From NCBI RefSeq assembly GCF_019469265.1, contig NZ_CP048268.1:1939001-2003000 (forward strand): 64,000 bases of DNA. The letters are read 5' to 3'. The notes under the pieces were generated by a model. The model saw only the letters and a list, made by a program, of their open reading frames with translations, made no database searches and was not told the origin of the DNA. This DNA comes from Lactobacillus panisapium (GTDB lineage: Bacteria; Bacillota; Bacilli; Lactobacillales; Lactobacillaceae). The position numbers and the translations under genes were made by a program. Positions 36,149 to 44,549 of this stretch are shown here, piece by piece. Within the stretch, counting starts at the first letter, position 1. Every line of letters begins with the position of its first letter.

Positions 36149-36253
36149 TACATTATTAATTAAGAAACGAACAATACCCTCTTTTGCAAGGGAACGAAAA
36201 GAGTAACTAACAAAAATACCAATGCACGCTGCGCGCAATTCATACTTTTGCAT
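36119..36253 (-). CDS. Leader mini-ORF (44 aa) upstream of phnD
   Basis: ATG 36253 has an AAGGGAGAG site 6-8 bases upstream. The frame runs 44 codons (MQKYELRAACIGIFVSYSFR...) and stops at TAG 36119, inside the hairpin that ends in a T run before phnD. Translating it would put the ribosome on the 5' arm and stop the terminator forming. This is what a translated attenuator leader looks like; the amino-acid content shows no single repeated residue that would name a signal. Alternatively a real small protein. Confidence 0.45.
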   Translation of the reverse strand: MQKYELRAACIGIFVSYSFRSLAKEGIVRFLINNVLKDLKIISR

Positions 36254-36392
36254 GTTTTCTCACTCTCCCTTCGCCAGTCCGTAATTATTCTTACAAATAA
36301 TATCAGAAATGTTTTGTTTAGAAAAGTAATTTGTTGGAAAACTTTCTTTTTTACAAAAAAGAATGACTATTTCTTAACAATTACCGACCAGA

Positions 36393-37328
36393 TTATTTTT
36401 TGGTTGATGCAACAATCTTATTGTATTGCCGGATAATATCATAGTCGCTGTCCTTAGCGTAGGTATAGCCTTCCTGATTGTAGACACTCTCAATAATCTT
36501 TTTACCTTCTTTAGATTTAGCAATTGAAATAAATGCCTTAGCAAGTTTCTTTTGGAAAGCCTTTGGCAGACTAGGAATTACTGAAATAGTATCATTCGGG
36601 ATTTTTTGTGAGAAGTAAATTGGCACGACTTGACTCATAATCTTAGGTTCATCGCTTTTGACGTTGTTACGGGCATCTTCAAAGACAAAAGCAGCATCAG
36701 TATCACCGTTTAACACGTTCAAGACGCCTTGATCAGCTCCTTTAACGGAGACAATCTTACAACTCTTGGTGACATCAAGCCCCTTCTTCTTCAATTCAGC
36801 AACTGGGAACACGTAACCGGAATCTGAAGTAATGTCTTGAACGGAAATCGATTTACCTTTCAAATCTTTCCAACTCTTAATTGATGAGCCCTTTTTAACG
36901 ACAATTTCACTGCGATAATAATTTACCAGTTTTTTAGTGGCTACACCACCTGGCTGCTTAATGCCATAACGAACAGATTGCAATAATAAGTCAGCTGCAC
37001 CCTGCTTATGGGCCATAATATAAGCATCTGATGGTAAGAAACCAACATCGACTTTCTTAGATTTCATCGCTTCAACTAAACCATTGTAGTCGGTCGACAT
37101 TGAAACATGAACCGGAATACCGAGGCGTTTTGACAATAATTTTTCCATTGGCTTAGCCCGTGCTTCAAGCTTGTTAGCAGCAACACTGGGCACAAATTGA
37201 ACATTCAATGACTTGGGCGTGGCATCGGTTTTCGAACTTGTTTTATTACTCGAACAAGCCGTTATACCAAAGGTTAATAATAGCAAGCAAGTTGCTAACA
37301 GAAACTTCTTGATTTTGGATATTTTCAT
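36393..37328 (-). CDS. phnD: Second phosphonate-type substrate-binding lipoprotein (PhnD paralogue)
   Basis: A 311-residue lipoprotein with lipobox GITAC and the same domain as its neighbour (KPMEKLLSKRLGIPVHVSMSTDYNGLVEAMKSKKVDVGFLPSDAYIMAHKQ; DTDAAFVFEDARNNVK). It differs in the ligand-proximal loop (LPSDAY versus LPPNGY) and around TSDSGYVF versus TSSAGYVY, which could give a second substrate for the one transporter. It has its own promoter and leader, separated from the phnD-C-E-E genes by the attenuator region. Confidence 0.85.
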   Translation of the reverse strand: MKISKIKKFLLATCLLLLTFGITACSSNKTSSKTDATPKSLNVQFVPSVAANKLEARAKPMEKLLSKRLGIPVHVSMSTDYNGLVEAMKSKKVDVGFLPSDAYIMAHKQGAADLLLQSVRYGIKQPGGVATKKLVNYYRSEIVVKKGSSIKSWKDLKGKSISVQDITSDSGYVFPVAELKKKGLDVTKSCKIVSVKGADQGVLNVLNGDTDAAFVFEDARNNVKSDEPKIMSQVVPIYFSQKIPNDTISVIPSLPKAFQKKLAKAFISIAKSKEGKKIIESVYNQEGYTYAKDSDYDIIRQYNKIVASTKK

Positions 37329-37371
37329 TTTTTGACTCCTAAAAAATTTGACCTATTTTTTTGCTACTAAA

Positions 37372-37485
37372 TGTCGCAGATTAGTCCCAAGGTCTTTTAC
37401 TGGGCAATTAACCTGAACACTGAATAATTGACAGCCACTTATATGTAGTAACTTTAAGATCTCATCTTCTTTCTTAACTGCGACA
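37372..37485 (-). promoter_or_regulatory. Possible structured RNA in the leader of the second phnD
   Basis: TGTCGCAG (37372-37379) and CTGCGACA (37478-37485) are exact complements enclosing about 98 bases, with smaller complementary segments inside. It lies between the leader terminator and phnD. A minus-strand open frame (no ATG, GTG or TTG start) also runs through it to TAG 37353, so coding cannot be ruled out. No known riboswitch class recognised. Confidence 0.35.
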
Positions 37486-37496
37486 AAAACTAACTA

Positions 37497-37536
37497 AAAT
37501 AAAAGGACAAAATGTAACCAAAATTACATTTTGTCC
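37497..37536 (-). terminator. Attenuator-like terminator in the leader of the second phnD
   Basis: A perfect 13-bp stem GGACAAAATGTAA / TTACATTTTGTCC (37505-37517, 37524-37536) with a 6-base loop and TTTTATTTT after it. Its 5' arm is the last codons and stop of the mini-ORF. Confidence 0.85.
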
Positions 37537-37637
37537 CAATTAAAATAATTATGAGCAAAACAAACAACTAAAATTCTGCTTACGGACAAAGATGGCTGTA
37601 AAAAGTTCCTAGCTATTACTTTTTTAAAGTTCATCAT
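37524..37637 (-). CDS. Leader mini-ORF (37 aa) upstream of the second phnD
   Basis: Two ATG codons at 37637/37634 follow AAAGGAAGG. The 37-codon frame (MMNFKKVIARNFLQPSLSVS...) ends YFNWDKM-stop, and GGGACAAAATGTAA of these last codons is the 5' arm of the 13-bp terminator. The arrangement repeats that before the first phnD, though the peptides are unrelated in sequence. Best explained as a translated attenuator; a genuine small protein is possible. Confidence 0.5.
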   Translation of the reverse strand: MMNFKKVIARNFLQPSLSVSRILVVCFAHNYFNWDKM

Positions 37638-37679
37638 CTTCAACCTTCCTTTAGCAAAATTTACGTTCATTTCATGAAA

Positions 37680-37709
37680 ATAATAGCATAAATATTCGCA
37701 ATAGTGTAA
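37680..37709 (-). promoter_or_regulatory. Putative promoter of the second phnD leader
   Basis: Minus strand TTACAC, 18 bases, TATTAT, about 36 bases upstream of the mini-ORF start after an assumed start site near 37673. Confidence 0.45.
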
Positions 37710-37785
37710 TAAAATACCGGTAATCTTTTCATCAAGCCTTTATTATAATGCTAATAACGAACATAATTAGCAATGATTTGTAACA

Positions 37786-37820
37786 GACAAAAAAGGCATC
37801 TGGCTTAACCCAGATGCCTC
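37786..37820 (-). terminator. Terminator of the universal stress protein gene
   Basis: AGGCATCTGG and CCAGATGCCT form a stem of 10 around a 6-base loop with seven T following on the minus strand. Confidence 0.88.
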
Positions 37821-37825
37821 TAATT

Positions 37826-38293
37826 TTATTTTATTGGTTTATTATCAATATCAGTTCTAACGATTAAAACATCAGCTAAAGCATGTTGGTTTACATACTC
37901 AGTTACCGATCCCATTAGCATACGTTCAACGGCATTTAAGCCTGTTGCTCCCATAATAATTAGATTATCGTGGTGATCCTTAACAAAATCATAGGAGATA
38001 ATCGCTTTTGGACTACCATAGCGAATGTGATAGTCGATATCGTCAAAGTTTAAATTATCATGAGCCCAATCTTTGAGACTCTTTAAATATTTTTCTGCAT
38101 CTTGGGTCATTTGATAAACAGTGTCACCTGTAATCAGTGTGTCCTGCATTTCACCCAAGAATTGCCTCGTATCAATTACATTTAACACATCAACATGAGC
38201 ATTTTCTGTTATGGCAATTTTAACCGCTTTATCAAAGGATCTTTCAGCTGACTCTGAACCATCAACTGGAACTAAAATCTTGTCTTGTTTCAT
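37826..38293 (-). CDS. Universal stress protein (UspA family)
   Basis: ATG 38293 (MKQDKILVPVDGSESAERSF) follows GAGGACA; a longer frame to 38335 has no ribosome site. The 155-residue protein has the UspA start ILVPVDGSESAERSFDKAVKIA and the ATP-binding tail IIMGATGLNAVERMLMGSVTEYV (G-x2-G-x9-GS), so it is an ATP-binding type. These proteins accumulate under stress; precise function unknown. Single gene. Confidence 0.9.
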   Translation of the reverse strand: MKQDKILVPVDGSESAERSFDKAVKIAITENAHVDVLNVIDTRQFLGEMQDTLITGDTVYQMTQDAEKYLKSLKDWAHDNLNFDDIDYHIRYGSPKAIISYDFVKDHHDNLIIMGATGLNAVERMLMGSVTEYVNQHALADVLIVRTDIDNKPIK

Positions 38294-38443
38294 ACTTATG
38301 TCCTCACCCTTTAGAAAATACAATTTTCTTCTCAATCCATTTTAACATAATTTTGCAAACAGCTACTTTTTTTCTAATTGTTTGCGCCAGCGTTTATTGC
38401 TAAAATGGTATTTAAATGTCACAAGATAAGGGTGGATAATTCA

Positions 38444-39244
38444 ATGACCATAAATTTAGCAAATCAGCTACTTGATATTAAGAACGGCCGCAATTTTCGT
38501 GAATTAGGCGGCTACCAAACTAAGGATGGCAAAACCATCAAAAAGCACAAACTGCTTAGAACTGCCAATCTAGCAACACTTAGCGAACAAGACTTGAAGT
38601 TTTTACAAGATTACGGTGTCAAGTATATCGTCGACTTCAGGAGTAAAGAAGAAGTAGAAAAAGAACCTGATCGTGTTCCGACCGGTGCTACTTATGACTT
38701 CGATCCTGTCTTTAGTGAAGATTTAACCGATTCATCCAAGGGTATCAACGAGATTTTAAGCGAAAAAGAAGAAGATCCTAAAGCAGGCTACAACCACATG
38801 TTTCTTGCATATGATGACATGATTAAGAGCGAGTCGGCGCAAAAAGCTTACCGCAATTTCTTTGATATTTTATTGGCAAATGACGAGGAAGGCAAAAGCG
38901 TAATTTTCCACTGTACTGCCGGCAAAGACCGAACTGGATTCGCTGCACTACTTGCTTTATCTGCTTTAGGTGTCCCACTGGAAACAATTAAGCAAGACTA
39001 CATGTTTACTAATGAAGCTACGAAAGACTTTGTGCAAGACTTTTTACAAAAAGCCAAGGCAGAAGGCGCTAATGAAACTAGCTTGAGCATTTTACACGAT
39101 TTACAAACTGTTTATCCACAATACATCGATCACGTTATTGATACATTAAATAAAAATTATGGTGGCGTAGAAAACTACTTAAGTGATATGATGAAATTGA
39201 CTGATGACGAGATCAGTAAATTACGTAAAATTTATCTTAGTTAA
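38444..39244 (+). CDS. Tyrosine-protein phosphatase (dual-specificity-like, PTP loop HCTAGKDRTG)
   Basis: The start ATG 38444 (MTINLANQLLDIKNGRNFRELGG) has GGGTGG before it; the ATG at 38378 does not. The 266-residue enzyme has NGRNFRELGGYQTKDGK at its N-terminus and the catalytic P-loop IFHCTAGKDRTGFAA with nucleophile Cys and Arg, the pattern of the Y_phosphatase3 family (as in LipA/PtpB-type phosphatases of Listeria and mycobacteria). It may act on phosphotyrosine or phosphoinositides. It is 21 bp upstream of ntd on the same strand, so likely co-transcribed. Confidence 0.85.
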   Translation: MTINLANQLLDIKNGRNFRELGGYQTKDGKTIKKHKLLRTANLATLSEQDLKFLQDYGVKYIVDFRSKEEVEKEPDRVPTGATYDFDPVFSEDLTDSSKGINEILSEKEEDPKAGYNHMFLAYDDMIKSESAQKAYRNFFDILLANDEEGKSVIFHCTAGKDRTGFAALLALSALGVPLETIKQDYMFTNEATKDFVQDFLQKAKAEGANETSLSILHDLQTVYPQYIDHVIDTLNKNYGGVENYLSDMMKLTDDEISKLRKIYLS

Positions 39245-39265
39245 TTAAAGACAAAGGAGAAAATG

Positions 39266-39742
39266 ATGGGAAAAGCGAAAACCGTTTACTTTGGTGCTGG
39301 CTGGTTCAACGATAAGCAAAACAAGGCTTACAATGATGCAATGAAAGCATTAGAAGCTAATCCAACCATCGACCTTGAAAACAGTTATGTTCCTTTGGAT
39401 AATCAATACAAGGGAATTGATGTCGGCAAACATCCAGAATACTTACACGATCGCGAATGGGCAACTGCTACTTACCGGGGCGATTTAACTGGAATCAAGG
39501 CTAGCGACATCATGATTGGCGTTTACTTACCAGATGAAGAAGATGTTGGCTTAGGGATGGAATTAGGCTATGCCATGTCACAAGGCAAGTACGTTGTTTT
39601 AGTCATCCCTGACGAGGATTACGGTAAGCCAATCAACTTAATGAGCTGGGGCGTTTGCGATAACGCTGTTAAGATGAGTGAATTAAAAGACTTTGACTTC
39701 GATAAGGCACGATTCAACTTCTACGATGGTGCTGTTTACTAA
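39266..39742 (+). CDS. ntd: Nucleoside 2-deoxyribosyltransferase
   Basis: The 158-residue protein begins KTVYFGAGWFNDKQNKAYNDAM and contains ENSYVPLDNQYKG, IMIGVYLPDEEDVGLGMELGYAMSQGKYVVLVIPDEDYGKPINLMSWGVCDNAVKMS, and ends NFYDGAVY, matching Lactobacillus Ntd closely. The Glu of GLGMELGYA is the catalytic nucleophile that holds deoxyribose while bases are exchanged in the purine/pyrimidine salvage pathway. Two ATGs at 39263/39266 follow AAAGGAG; the second has better spacing. The enzyme is a known hexamer. Confidence 0.95.
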   Translation: MGKAKTVYFGAGWFNDKQNKAYNDAMKALEANPTIDLENSYVPLDNQYKGIDVGKHPEYLHDREWATATYRGDLTGIKASDIMIGVYLPDEEDVGLGMELGYAMSQGKYVVLVIPDEDYGKPINLMSWGVCDNAVKMSELKDFDFDKARFNFYDGAVY

Positions 39743-39752
39743 ATTTAATAAT

Positions 39753-39790
39753 TAAAAAAAGTTCTGCTAATAGTTGCAGAGCTTTTTTTG
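39753..39790 (+). terminator. Terminator of the phosphatase-ntd unit
   Basis: AAAGTTCTGC pairs with GCAGAGCTTT around an 8-base loop and ends in seven T; the A run on the other side makes it bidirectional for the MFS gene. Confidence 0.85.
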
Positions 39791-39814
39791 TCCAATTTTT
39801 TGTAATCTCAAATA

Positions 39815-41191
39815 TTAGTCTTTAGCTACCCGCTTTAAAAATGCTTCCGCTAATATGCAGCACAAGATTATTAAACCAATAACCAATAAGACGACTAAAT
39901 TTAGTTTTAACCCATTTAGAGTGCCAAGTTCTTGGCTGGGTACCCTAGCTTGCGCCCATCCAAGCAATGATGCTGCCAATGCTGTTCCAATCGCACCAGA
40001 ATATGACTGTGCCGTCATATAAAGAACATTGCCATCATTAGTTGAAGCAGAACTTAATTGTTCCAAGCTAAGTGTCATTATATTACTGTAGCTTAGCCCT
40101 AGCCCCAGCATAAAAATAATATAAATGGCTACTAAGCTTATCACGCTTGGCCTAACCACTTGTGCAACTAAAAAAGTAGCGGCGATAATGCCTACGCCAA
40201 TTATGATTGGTAAACGCGGATTGGCCTTGTCGTAGATAACACCGGCAATTGCTGAAACAAGGGCATCGACAATTGCAGCTGGCAAAATCAATAACCCCGC
40301 AGTTGCAGTTGACTGTTTAAAGGCCATCTGTAAAACATTAGGAATTAAAAATGACATGCTTAACGACATCAATTGCAATAAGAAAAAGGCCGTTAAAAAT
40401 AAGTCAAAATGTTTTCTCTTAAATAGCGTCATGTCTAAAAGCGCATGAGGCTTTTTTCTTTCAAGATAAACAAACAGACCGCCGCTGCTAAGTGCCAAAA
40501 GTGTCAAGATCAGCTGAAGTAAAATTTTATTATGACTGGTAAAACCTAAAATTAAAAATAAGGTAGAAACCAAAAAGATTGCTAAAGTTGCCGCCCCCTG
40601 ATAATCAAAGGGAATCTTTTGCGGCTTAACAGTCTGGCTGATGCTAGTTTCACCCAGCAACCATGTAGCAATAATTACCGGAATAATAAAGGCAAACAGC
40701 GCTTGCCACGGCAAATAGTTGACTACAATCCCACCGTAAACTGGACCAACGGCTGGCGCAAAAGCAATTACCAATGTTCCGATACCCATGAAAGTACCGA
40801 CTTTTTTCTTGGAGGCTTGTTCCAAAATAATTGAAAACATTAGGGGCAAACTAATCCCATTAGCTACACCTTGCAATAGTCGGCCACACAAAAGCAGTGT
40901 GAAGTTATTAGCTACTGCAGCACAAATTGTTCCTAGAAGAAAGCTGAATACTGCAGCACGAAAAAGACCGACAGCACGGAATCTTTTTCGTAAATATGAG
41001 CCAAAAGGAACAATCACCGTTGAAACAAGCATATACCCTGTCGTTAACCACTGAATTGTTGCTGGTCCCAGATGAAATTCCATCATTAGCTGGGGAAATG
41101 CAATGTTTAGTGCTGTTTCAATGACAATTCCCAAGAAGCTAAGAATGCCAATCGCAAAGATTGATCTAATAAGTCTGTGATTTTGATTCAT
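39815..41191 (-). CDS. MFS drug exporter, DHA2 (14-helix) type
   Basis: The 458-residue membrane protein has about 14 helices. Characteristic DHA2 motifs: QWLTTGYMLVSTVIVPFGSYLRKRF (motif A/D1), LLQGVANGISLPLMFSIILEQASKKKVGTFMGIG and GPVYGGIVVNY (antiporter motif C, GPxxGG). It likely exports drugs or amphipathic compounds by proton antiport; the closest named group is the EmrB/QacA branch. AAGGAG precedes ATG 41191. A promoter pair with the divergent SLAP gene at 41405 lies in between. Confidence 0.83.
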   Translation of the reverse strand: MNQNHRLIRSIFAIGILSFLGIVIETALNIAFPQLMMEFHLGPATIQWLTTGYMLVSTVIVPFGSYLRKRFRAVGLFRAAVFSFLLGTICAAVANNFTLLLCGRLLQGVANGISLPLMFSIILEQASKKKVGTFMGIGTLVIAFAPAVGPVYGGIVVNYLPWQALFAFIIPVIIATWLLGETSISQTVKPQKIPFDYQGAATLAIFLVSTLFLILGFTSHNKILLQLILTLLALSSGGLFVYLERKKPHALLDMTLFKRKHFDLFLTAFFLLQLMSLSMSFLIPNVLQMAFKQSTATAGLLILPAAIVDALVSAIAGVIYDKANPRLPIIIGVGIIAATFLVAQVVRPSVISLVAIYIIFMLGLGLSYSNIMTLSLEQLSSASTNDGNVLYMTAQSYSGAIGTALAASLLGWAQARVPSQELGTLNGLKLNLVVLLVIGLIILCCILAEAFLKRVAKD

Positions 41192-41404
41192 TGAATTCTC
41201 CTTCAGCTATTGCAATAATATGGACCATTTTTTAGTATCATAGCATAAAGCGTCCAATTAATTTATCAATCAAGAACGCACCATCTGATTCAAATTGCTC
41301 AATAAGCTGGCTTTCTTATTAGATTTTAATCGCAAGATAAGTGATTTTTTGAGAAATTAACGAGCTATAATTAAGACAAAGGGATGAGAGGGATGAGTTG
41401 CATA

Positions 41405-41965
41405 ATGAATAAAAAAATAATTAGTCATTTATTAATTGCTGCTTTCGTGATTGGCGCAACCACTATTTTCAATGGGCAGATTAATACAGATTATGCTGCT
41501 AGCAATCATTTCGTTACTAAAACAATTATGCATACAGCACAAATTTATACAAAAACCGGCCAAAAAACGACGCAAAAATATTATCCTTATAGCAAAGTTA
41601 AGGTCAGTAAAATACCAGTAAAACTCAGTCCCCAAAACCGCACTCCATATTATAAAGTCAAAAACAAGAATCAATATCTTAAGGCAAGTAACATTGATGG
41701 TGTCATCCGCCAAGTTTGCAAGAATACATTTGTCTATGCCACTAGCTCAAAAAAGGTAAAAACTAGGCCAATTAAAAAAGGCACAGAAGTGCTCACTTAT
41801 GGCAATCCATTCAAGTTCAAAAATGGTCAATTATATTACCGCATCGGTGGCCCTGCTAAACAGTACATTAAAGCTAGTGCTTTAGGCCAAACAACTGGTT
41901 CTAGTTCAGCCGCAGCAATCGCTAGCGAAAGAAAAGGTTCTAAAAAGGTTCTAAAAAGGTTCTAA
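41405..41965 (+). CDS. Secreted SLAP-domain protein with repeat-encoded C-terminus
   Basis: ATG 41405 (MNKKIISHLLIAAFVIGATT) opens a signal peptide; two upstream in-frame ATGs (41384, 41393) lack one. After the signal there is a SLAP pair (IMHTAQIYTKTGQKTT; VCKNTFVYATSSKKVK) ending YRIGGPAKQYIKASAL, so the protein is almost only an anchor of ~160 residues. The tail ASERKGSKKVLKRF comes from a 4 x 11-bp repeat read through in all three phases, where a stop is met in the third copy. The gene is 47 bp upstream of the frameshifted SLAP gene. Confidence 0.7.
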   Translation: MNKKIISHLLIAAFVIGATTIFNGQINTDYAASNHFVTKTIMHTAQIYTKTGQKTTQKYYPYSKVKVSKIPVKLSPQNRTPYYKVKNKNQYLKASNIDGVIRQVCKNTFVYATSSKKVKTRPIKKGTEVLTYGNPFKFKNGQLYYRIGGPAKQYIKASALGQTTGSSSAAAIASERKGSKKVLKRF

Positions 41966-41974
41966 AAAGGTTCT
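41931..41974 (+). repeat. Four tandem 11-bp repeats at the 3' end of the SLAP gene
   Basis: Four copies in a row of (A/G)AAAAGGTTCT. Because 11 is not a multiple of 3, each copy is read in a different frame and gain or loss of one copy alters the C-terminus and stop codon. Confidence 0.9.
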
Positions 41975-42012
41975 AAATGTGAAAATCTTATTTCTATTTC
42001 TGAGGTGATTAT

Positions 42013-43442
42013 ATGAATTTAAATAAAAAAATTATTTTTGGTTCAATTGCAAGTTTTCTTGCCCTTAGTCCAATTGTGCCTGCGGTACTAACCCCTAGCC
42101 CTACTGTACAGGCAGCCAAAGCTACTACTTTTAAGCTTAATCATAATTCTTATGTATATAATGCACATGGCAAACGCACATATTACCAAGGCAAGAAAAC
42201 TTTAAAAATGGGTGCAACCGTTAACGGGACAAATAAAATTTCTACTATTAAAGGCAGTAATTATTATCCTTTGACTGGTGGTACTTATATTAAAGCGGCT
42301 AATGTAGGCGCCATTAATAACCAAATACAGCCAGGTAACTTAGAATTAAACTATAATTCTTATGTTTACGATAAAGATGGCAAACGCTTGACTAAGTTTC
42401 GTGGCCGTAAAAGCAACACTCACCTGCTGAAAGGAACGCCAGTCAAATATTCTGGAACAGTTGAAAAGACCGATCGCGACAGCAAGCAGTACTTTTTACT
42501 AGACGATGATAACTATAATCAGTCTTGGCTGCCATATGAGAAGATTGGTACTAAGTACTATTATAATATCGGCGATGGCGGCTACATTAATGCGGCCAAT
42601 GTCGAAAGAATTGATAATAAGCCGCTCTATACTGCCGAGGCAACTGTAACAATTGATGCACCTGATAAGTTTATAGTCGGTTATGGAAAAGAAAAAGTGA
42701 TGGTAAAGCCGGGCCAAAAAGTTAAAGTAGACCCGTTTCCTTGATACAGTATGATCCCTCGACAGTTGTTTGTTTTCGCCTGAGTGGAACTAAAACTGGC
42801 TTTTTTGCTAAAAAAATCGCAAAAAAGCAGCCGCGGCAAAAACTACTAACCTATACATTTTATGATTATATTTTAAATACTGATAATATAGACGTTTATG
42901 ATATTAATGGTCAAGTGCGAACTAATTTAGGTGAAACTTTTGACACGGGCGATAAAATCCCAGTCGATGAGGAACTTTATATTTGGCAACCAAAGGAAAA
43001 TAAGGCTGAACTATTCTATCATATAGCAAGAAATGGTGATACGTTTGATTCAGTTCAGTATGGCAAAATAACGGAGGATTATCGAAGCTATATCAAAGTA
43101 ACAGGAACTAGCCATATTTCTGGTCCCCAACTGACTCCAATTAATACAGCAGAAGAAGCCAAAGCAGACGCTAAAGTGGCTACAAAGGCTGATAAGACAG
43201 ATTTACAGAAACTAATTGATCAGGATAAAGTTGTTAAGGCTAATGAAAATTACCAAAAAAACGGGTCTAAGTTCTATGATAGGGCAATAAAAAATGCTAA
43301 CGAAATTAATGATTCAGATACTGCCAGCATTGCGGAAGTAAAACAAGCCGCCAGATTGTTAAAGCAACAACTGGAAGAGGTATTTTTACCAATTGATCAG
43401 TTAGGTTTTAATTGGACATTTGAAGATGCAATGCCAATATAA
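42013..43442 (+). pseudogene. Frameshifted large SLAP-domain surface protein gene
   Basis: ATG 42013 follows GAGGTGAT and starts a signal peptide; the first frame (243 residues) has two paired SLAP-type repeats (LNHNSYVYNAHGKRTYYQ; LNYNSYVYDKDGKRLTKF; then WLPYEKIGTKYYYNIGDGGYI). It ends at 42744, and a frame from 42741 continues for 233 residues. Alignment with the intact-looking paralogue at 63173, where VDRITGVTADPSS runs on, shows the two belong together: one base is missing near 42732-42735 (KVDP|VSLIQYDPSTV). The second part has a FIVAR-like helical segment (KADKTDLQKLIDQDKVVKAN). It could be a true pseudogene or a sequencing error. Confidence 0.7.
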
Positions 43443-43525
43443 AAATTTGCTTAATCAAATAATCTAAGAAAGAATATTGACAAAGAAGTTGGCCTTATAG
43501 TCAACTTTTGTGGTCACAAAAAAGT

Positions 43526-43568
43526 AAGAAGCAGACAAAACTATTTTTTCAATGTTTTGCCTGCTTCT
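43526..43568. terminator. Bidirectional terminator between SLAP pseudogene and amidotransferase gene
   Basis: AGAAGCAGACAAAAC pairs with GTTTTGCCTGCTTCT (one mismatch, 12-base loop), with T runs on either side. Confidence 0.85.
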
Positions 43569-43695
43569 ATTTTGTTTAAGCAAGTAAATTTATGTGATCC
43601 ATGTCAAAAATGTAATTATCAATCTTTGGTAATTTAACAGTTGGGGGAAACTAACAGAACAGTTATATATCCGGGTCGCCATTAAAGCCTATGCT

Positions 43696-44358
43696 TTAAG
43701 CTAAATAGTCCAAGATACTGAACATTGCTGCTTCATTTGCTGGCGGGATCGGCGCCGAGATAATCTGCTCTGCTGTTTGCTGAAAGACCGAACCTGAAAG
43801 GTATTGGGCATCATTGACCACAATTTCTTTCAAGTTATCTTCTTCGGGCTCTAAGTGAAATTGCAGGCCCACTGCCTGCTTACCAAGAACAAAACCCTGA
43901 TTTTGTAAATTATCATTAGAAAACAAAATCTTGGCTTCCTGCGGAATTTCAAACATTTCTTCATGCCAGTGTAAAACCGTCAATTCATGTGGCAAGCCTT
44001 TAATCATATCAGTTTGCACCGTAACTGGCCCCCAGCCCACTTCTTTAACTGGGGCCTTTTTAACTTGATAACCTAAAGTTTTGACAATTTGCTGCGCTCC
44101 ATAACAGATACCCAAAATGGGAACGTTTTTGGCCAACAACTTTTTAATTAATTGCCGCTCTTGCTTAATCCAAGGCAAGTCATCATTAGGGCTCATTGGT
44201 CCGCCTAAAATTACCAGAAAATCTGTTTCTTCTGCCGTGGGCAAAATTCCAAACTGGTAGGGATGATAAACATAAAATTCATGGTGATGCAAATGAGCCC
44301 ACTTTTGAATCGATCCCGGGCCTTCATTTGGTGTGTGCTGCAAAACATTAACAATCAT
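43696..44358 (-). CDS. Class I glutamine amidotransferase-like protein
   Basis: The 220-residue protein has the GATase type I triad: Cys in ILGICYGAQQIV and His-x-Glu in QFHLEPEE, plus VILGGPMSPND at the oxyanion position. Such stand-alone proteins are related to GuaA-type glutaminase domains and to gamma-glutamyl hydrolase-like enzymes; the acceptor is not known. No partner synthetase is adjacent. GGGGAGG lies before ATG 44358. It is a single gene. Confidence 0.83.
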   Translation of the reverse strand: MIVNVLQHTPNEGPGSIQKWAHLHHHEFYVYHPYQFGILPTAEETDFLVILGGPMSPNDDLPWIKQERQLIKKLLAKNVPILGICYGAQQIVKTLGYQVKKAPVKEVGWGPVTVQTDMIKGLPHELTVLHWHEEMFEIPQEAKILFSNDNLQNQGFVLGKQAVGLQFHLEPEEDNLKEIVVNDAQYLSGSVFQQTAEQIISAPIPPANEAAMFSILDYLA

Positions 44359-44487
44359 TGTAACCTCCCCATAATTTTCAAAAGATTACTTTATACTTTA
44401 CCGCTATTTACAACTTTTTGCATGAATTGCTTAATCTCAATAGATAAAGTTGCTTAGACTTTATTCGTAGCAATTATATTATTACTA

Positions 44488-44527
44488 AAAACCCCATAAC
44501 TAGCGCTTCTAACTAATTATGGGGTTT
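44488..44527 (-). terminator. Terminator of the DUF4097 pair
   Basis: AACCCCATAA pairs with TTATGGGGTT across a long loop, with TTT beyond on both strands. Confidence 0.85.
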
Positions 44528-44549
44528 ATTATTACCTTAGTCTCTAAAA

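Noticed and set aside
37353..37490. Minus-strand open frame of ~45 codons ending at 37353 as a gene
   Set aside because: No ATG, GTG or TTG with a ribosome site; such a length can occur by chance in this sequence.
37700..37713. AATAGTGTAATA half-site identical to one arm of the operator at 20508
   Set aside because: The second arm is missing and the sequence is AT-rich; most likely chance.
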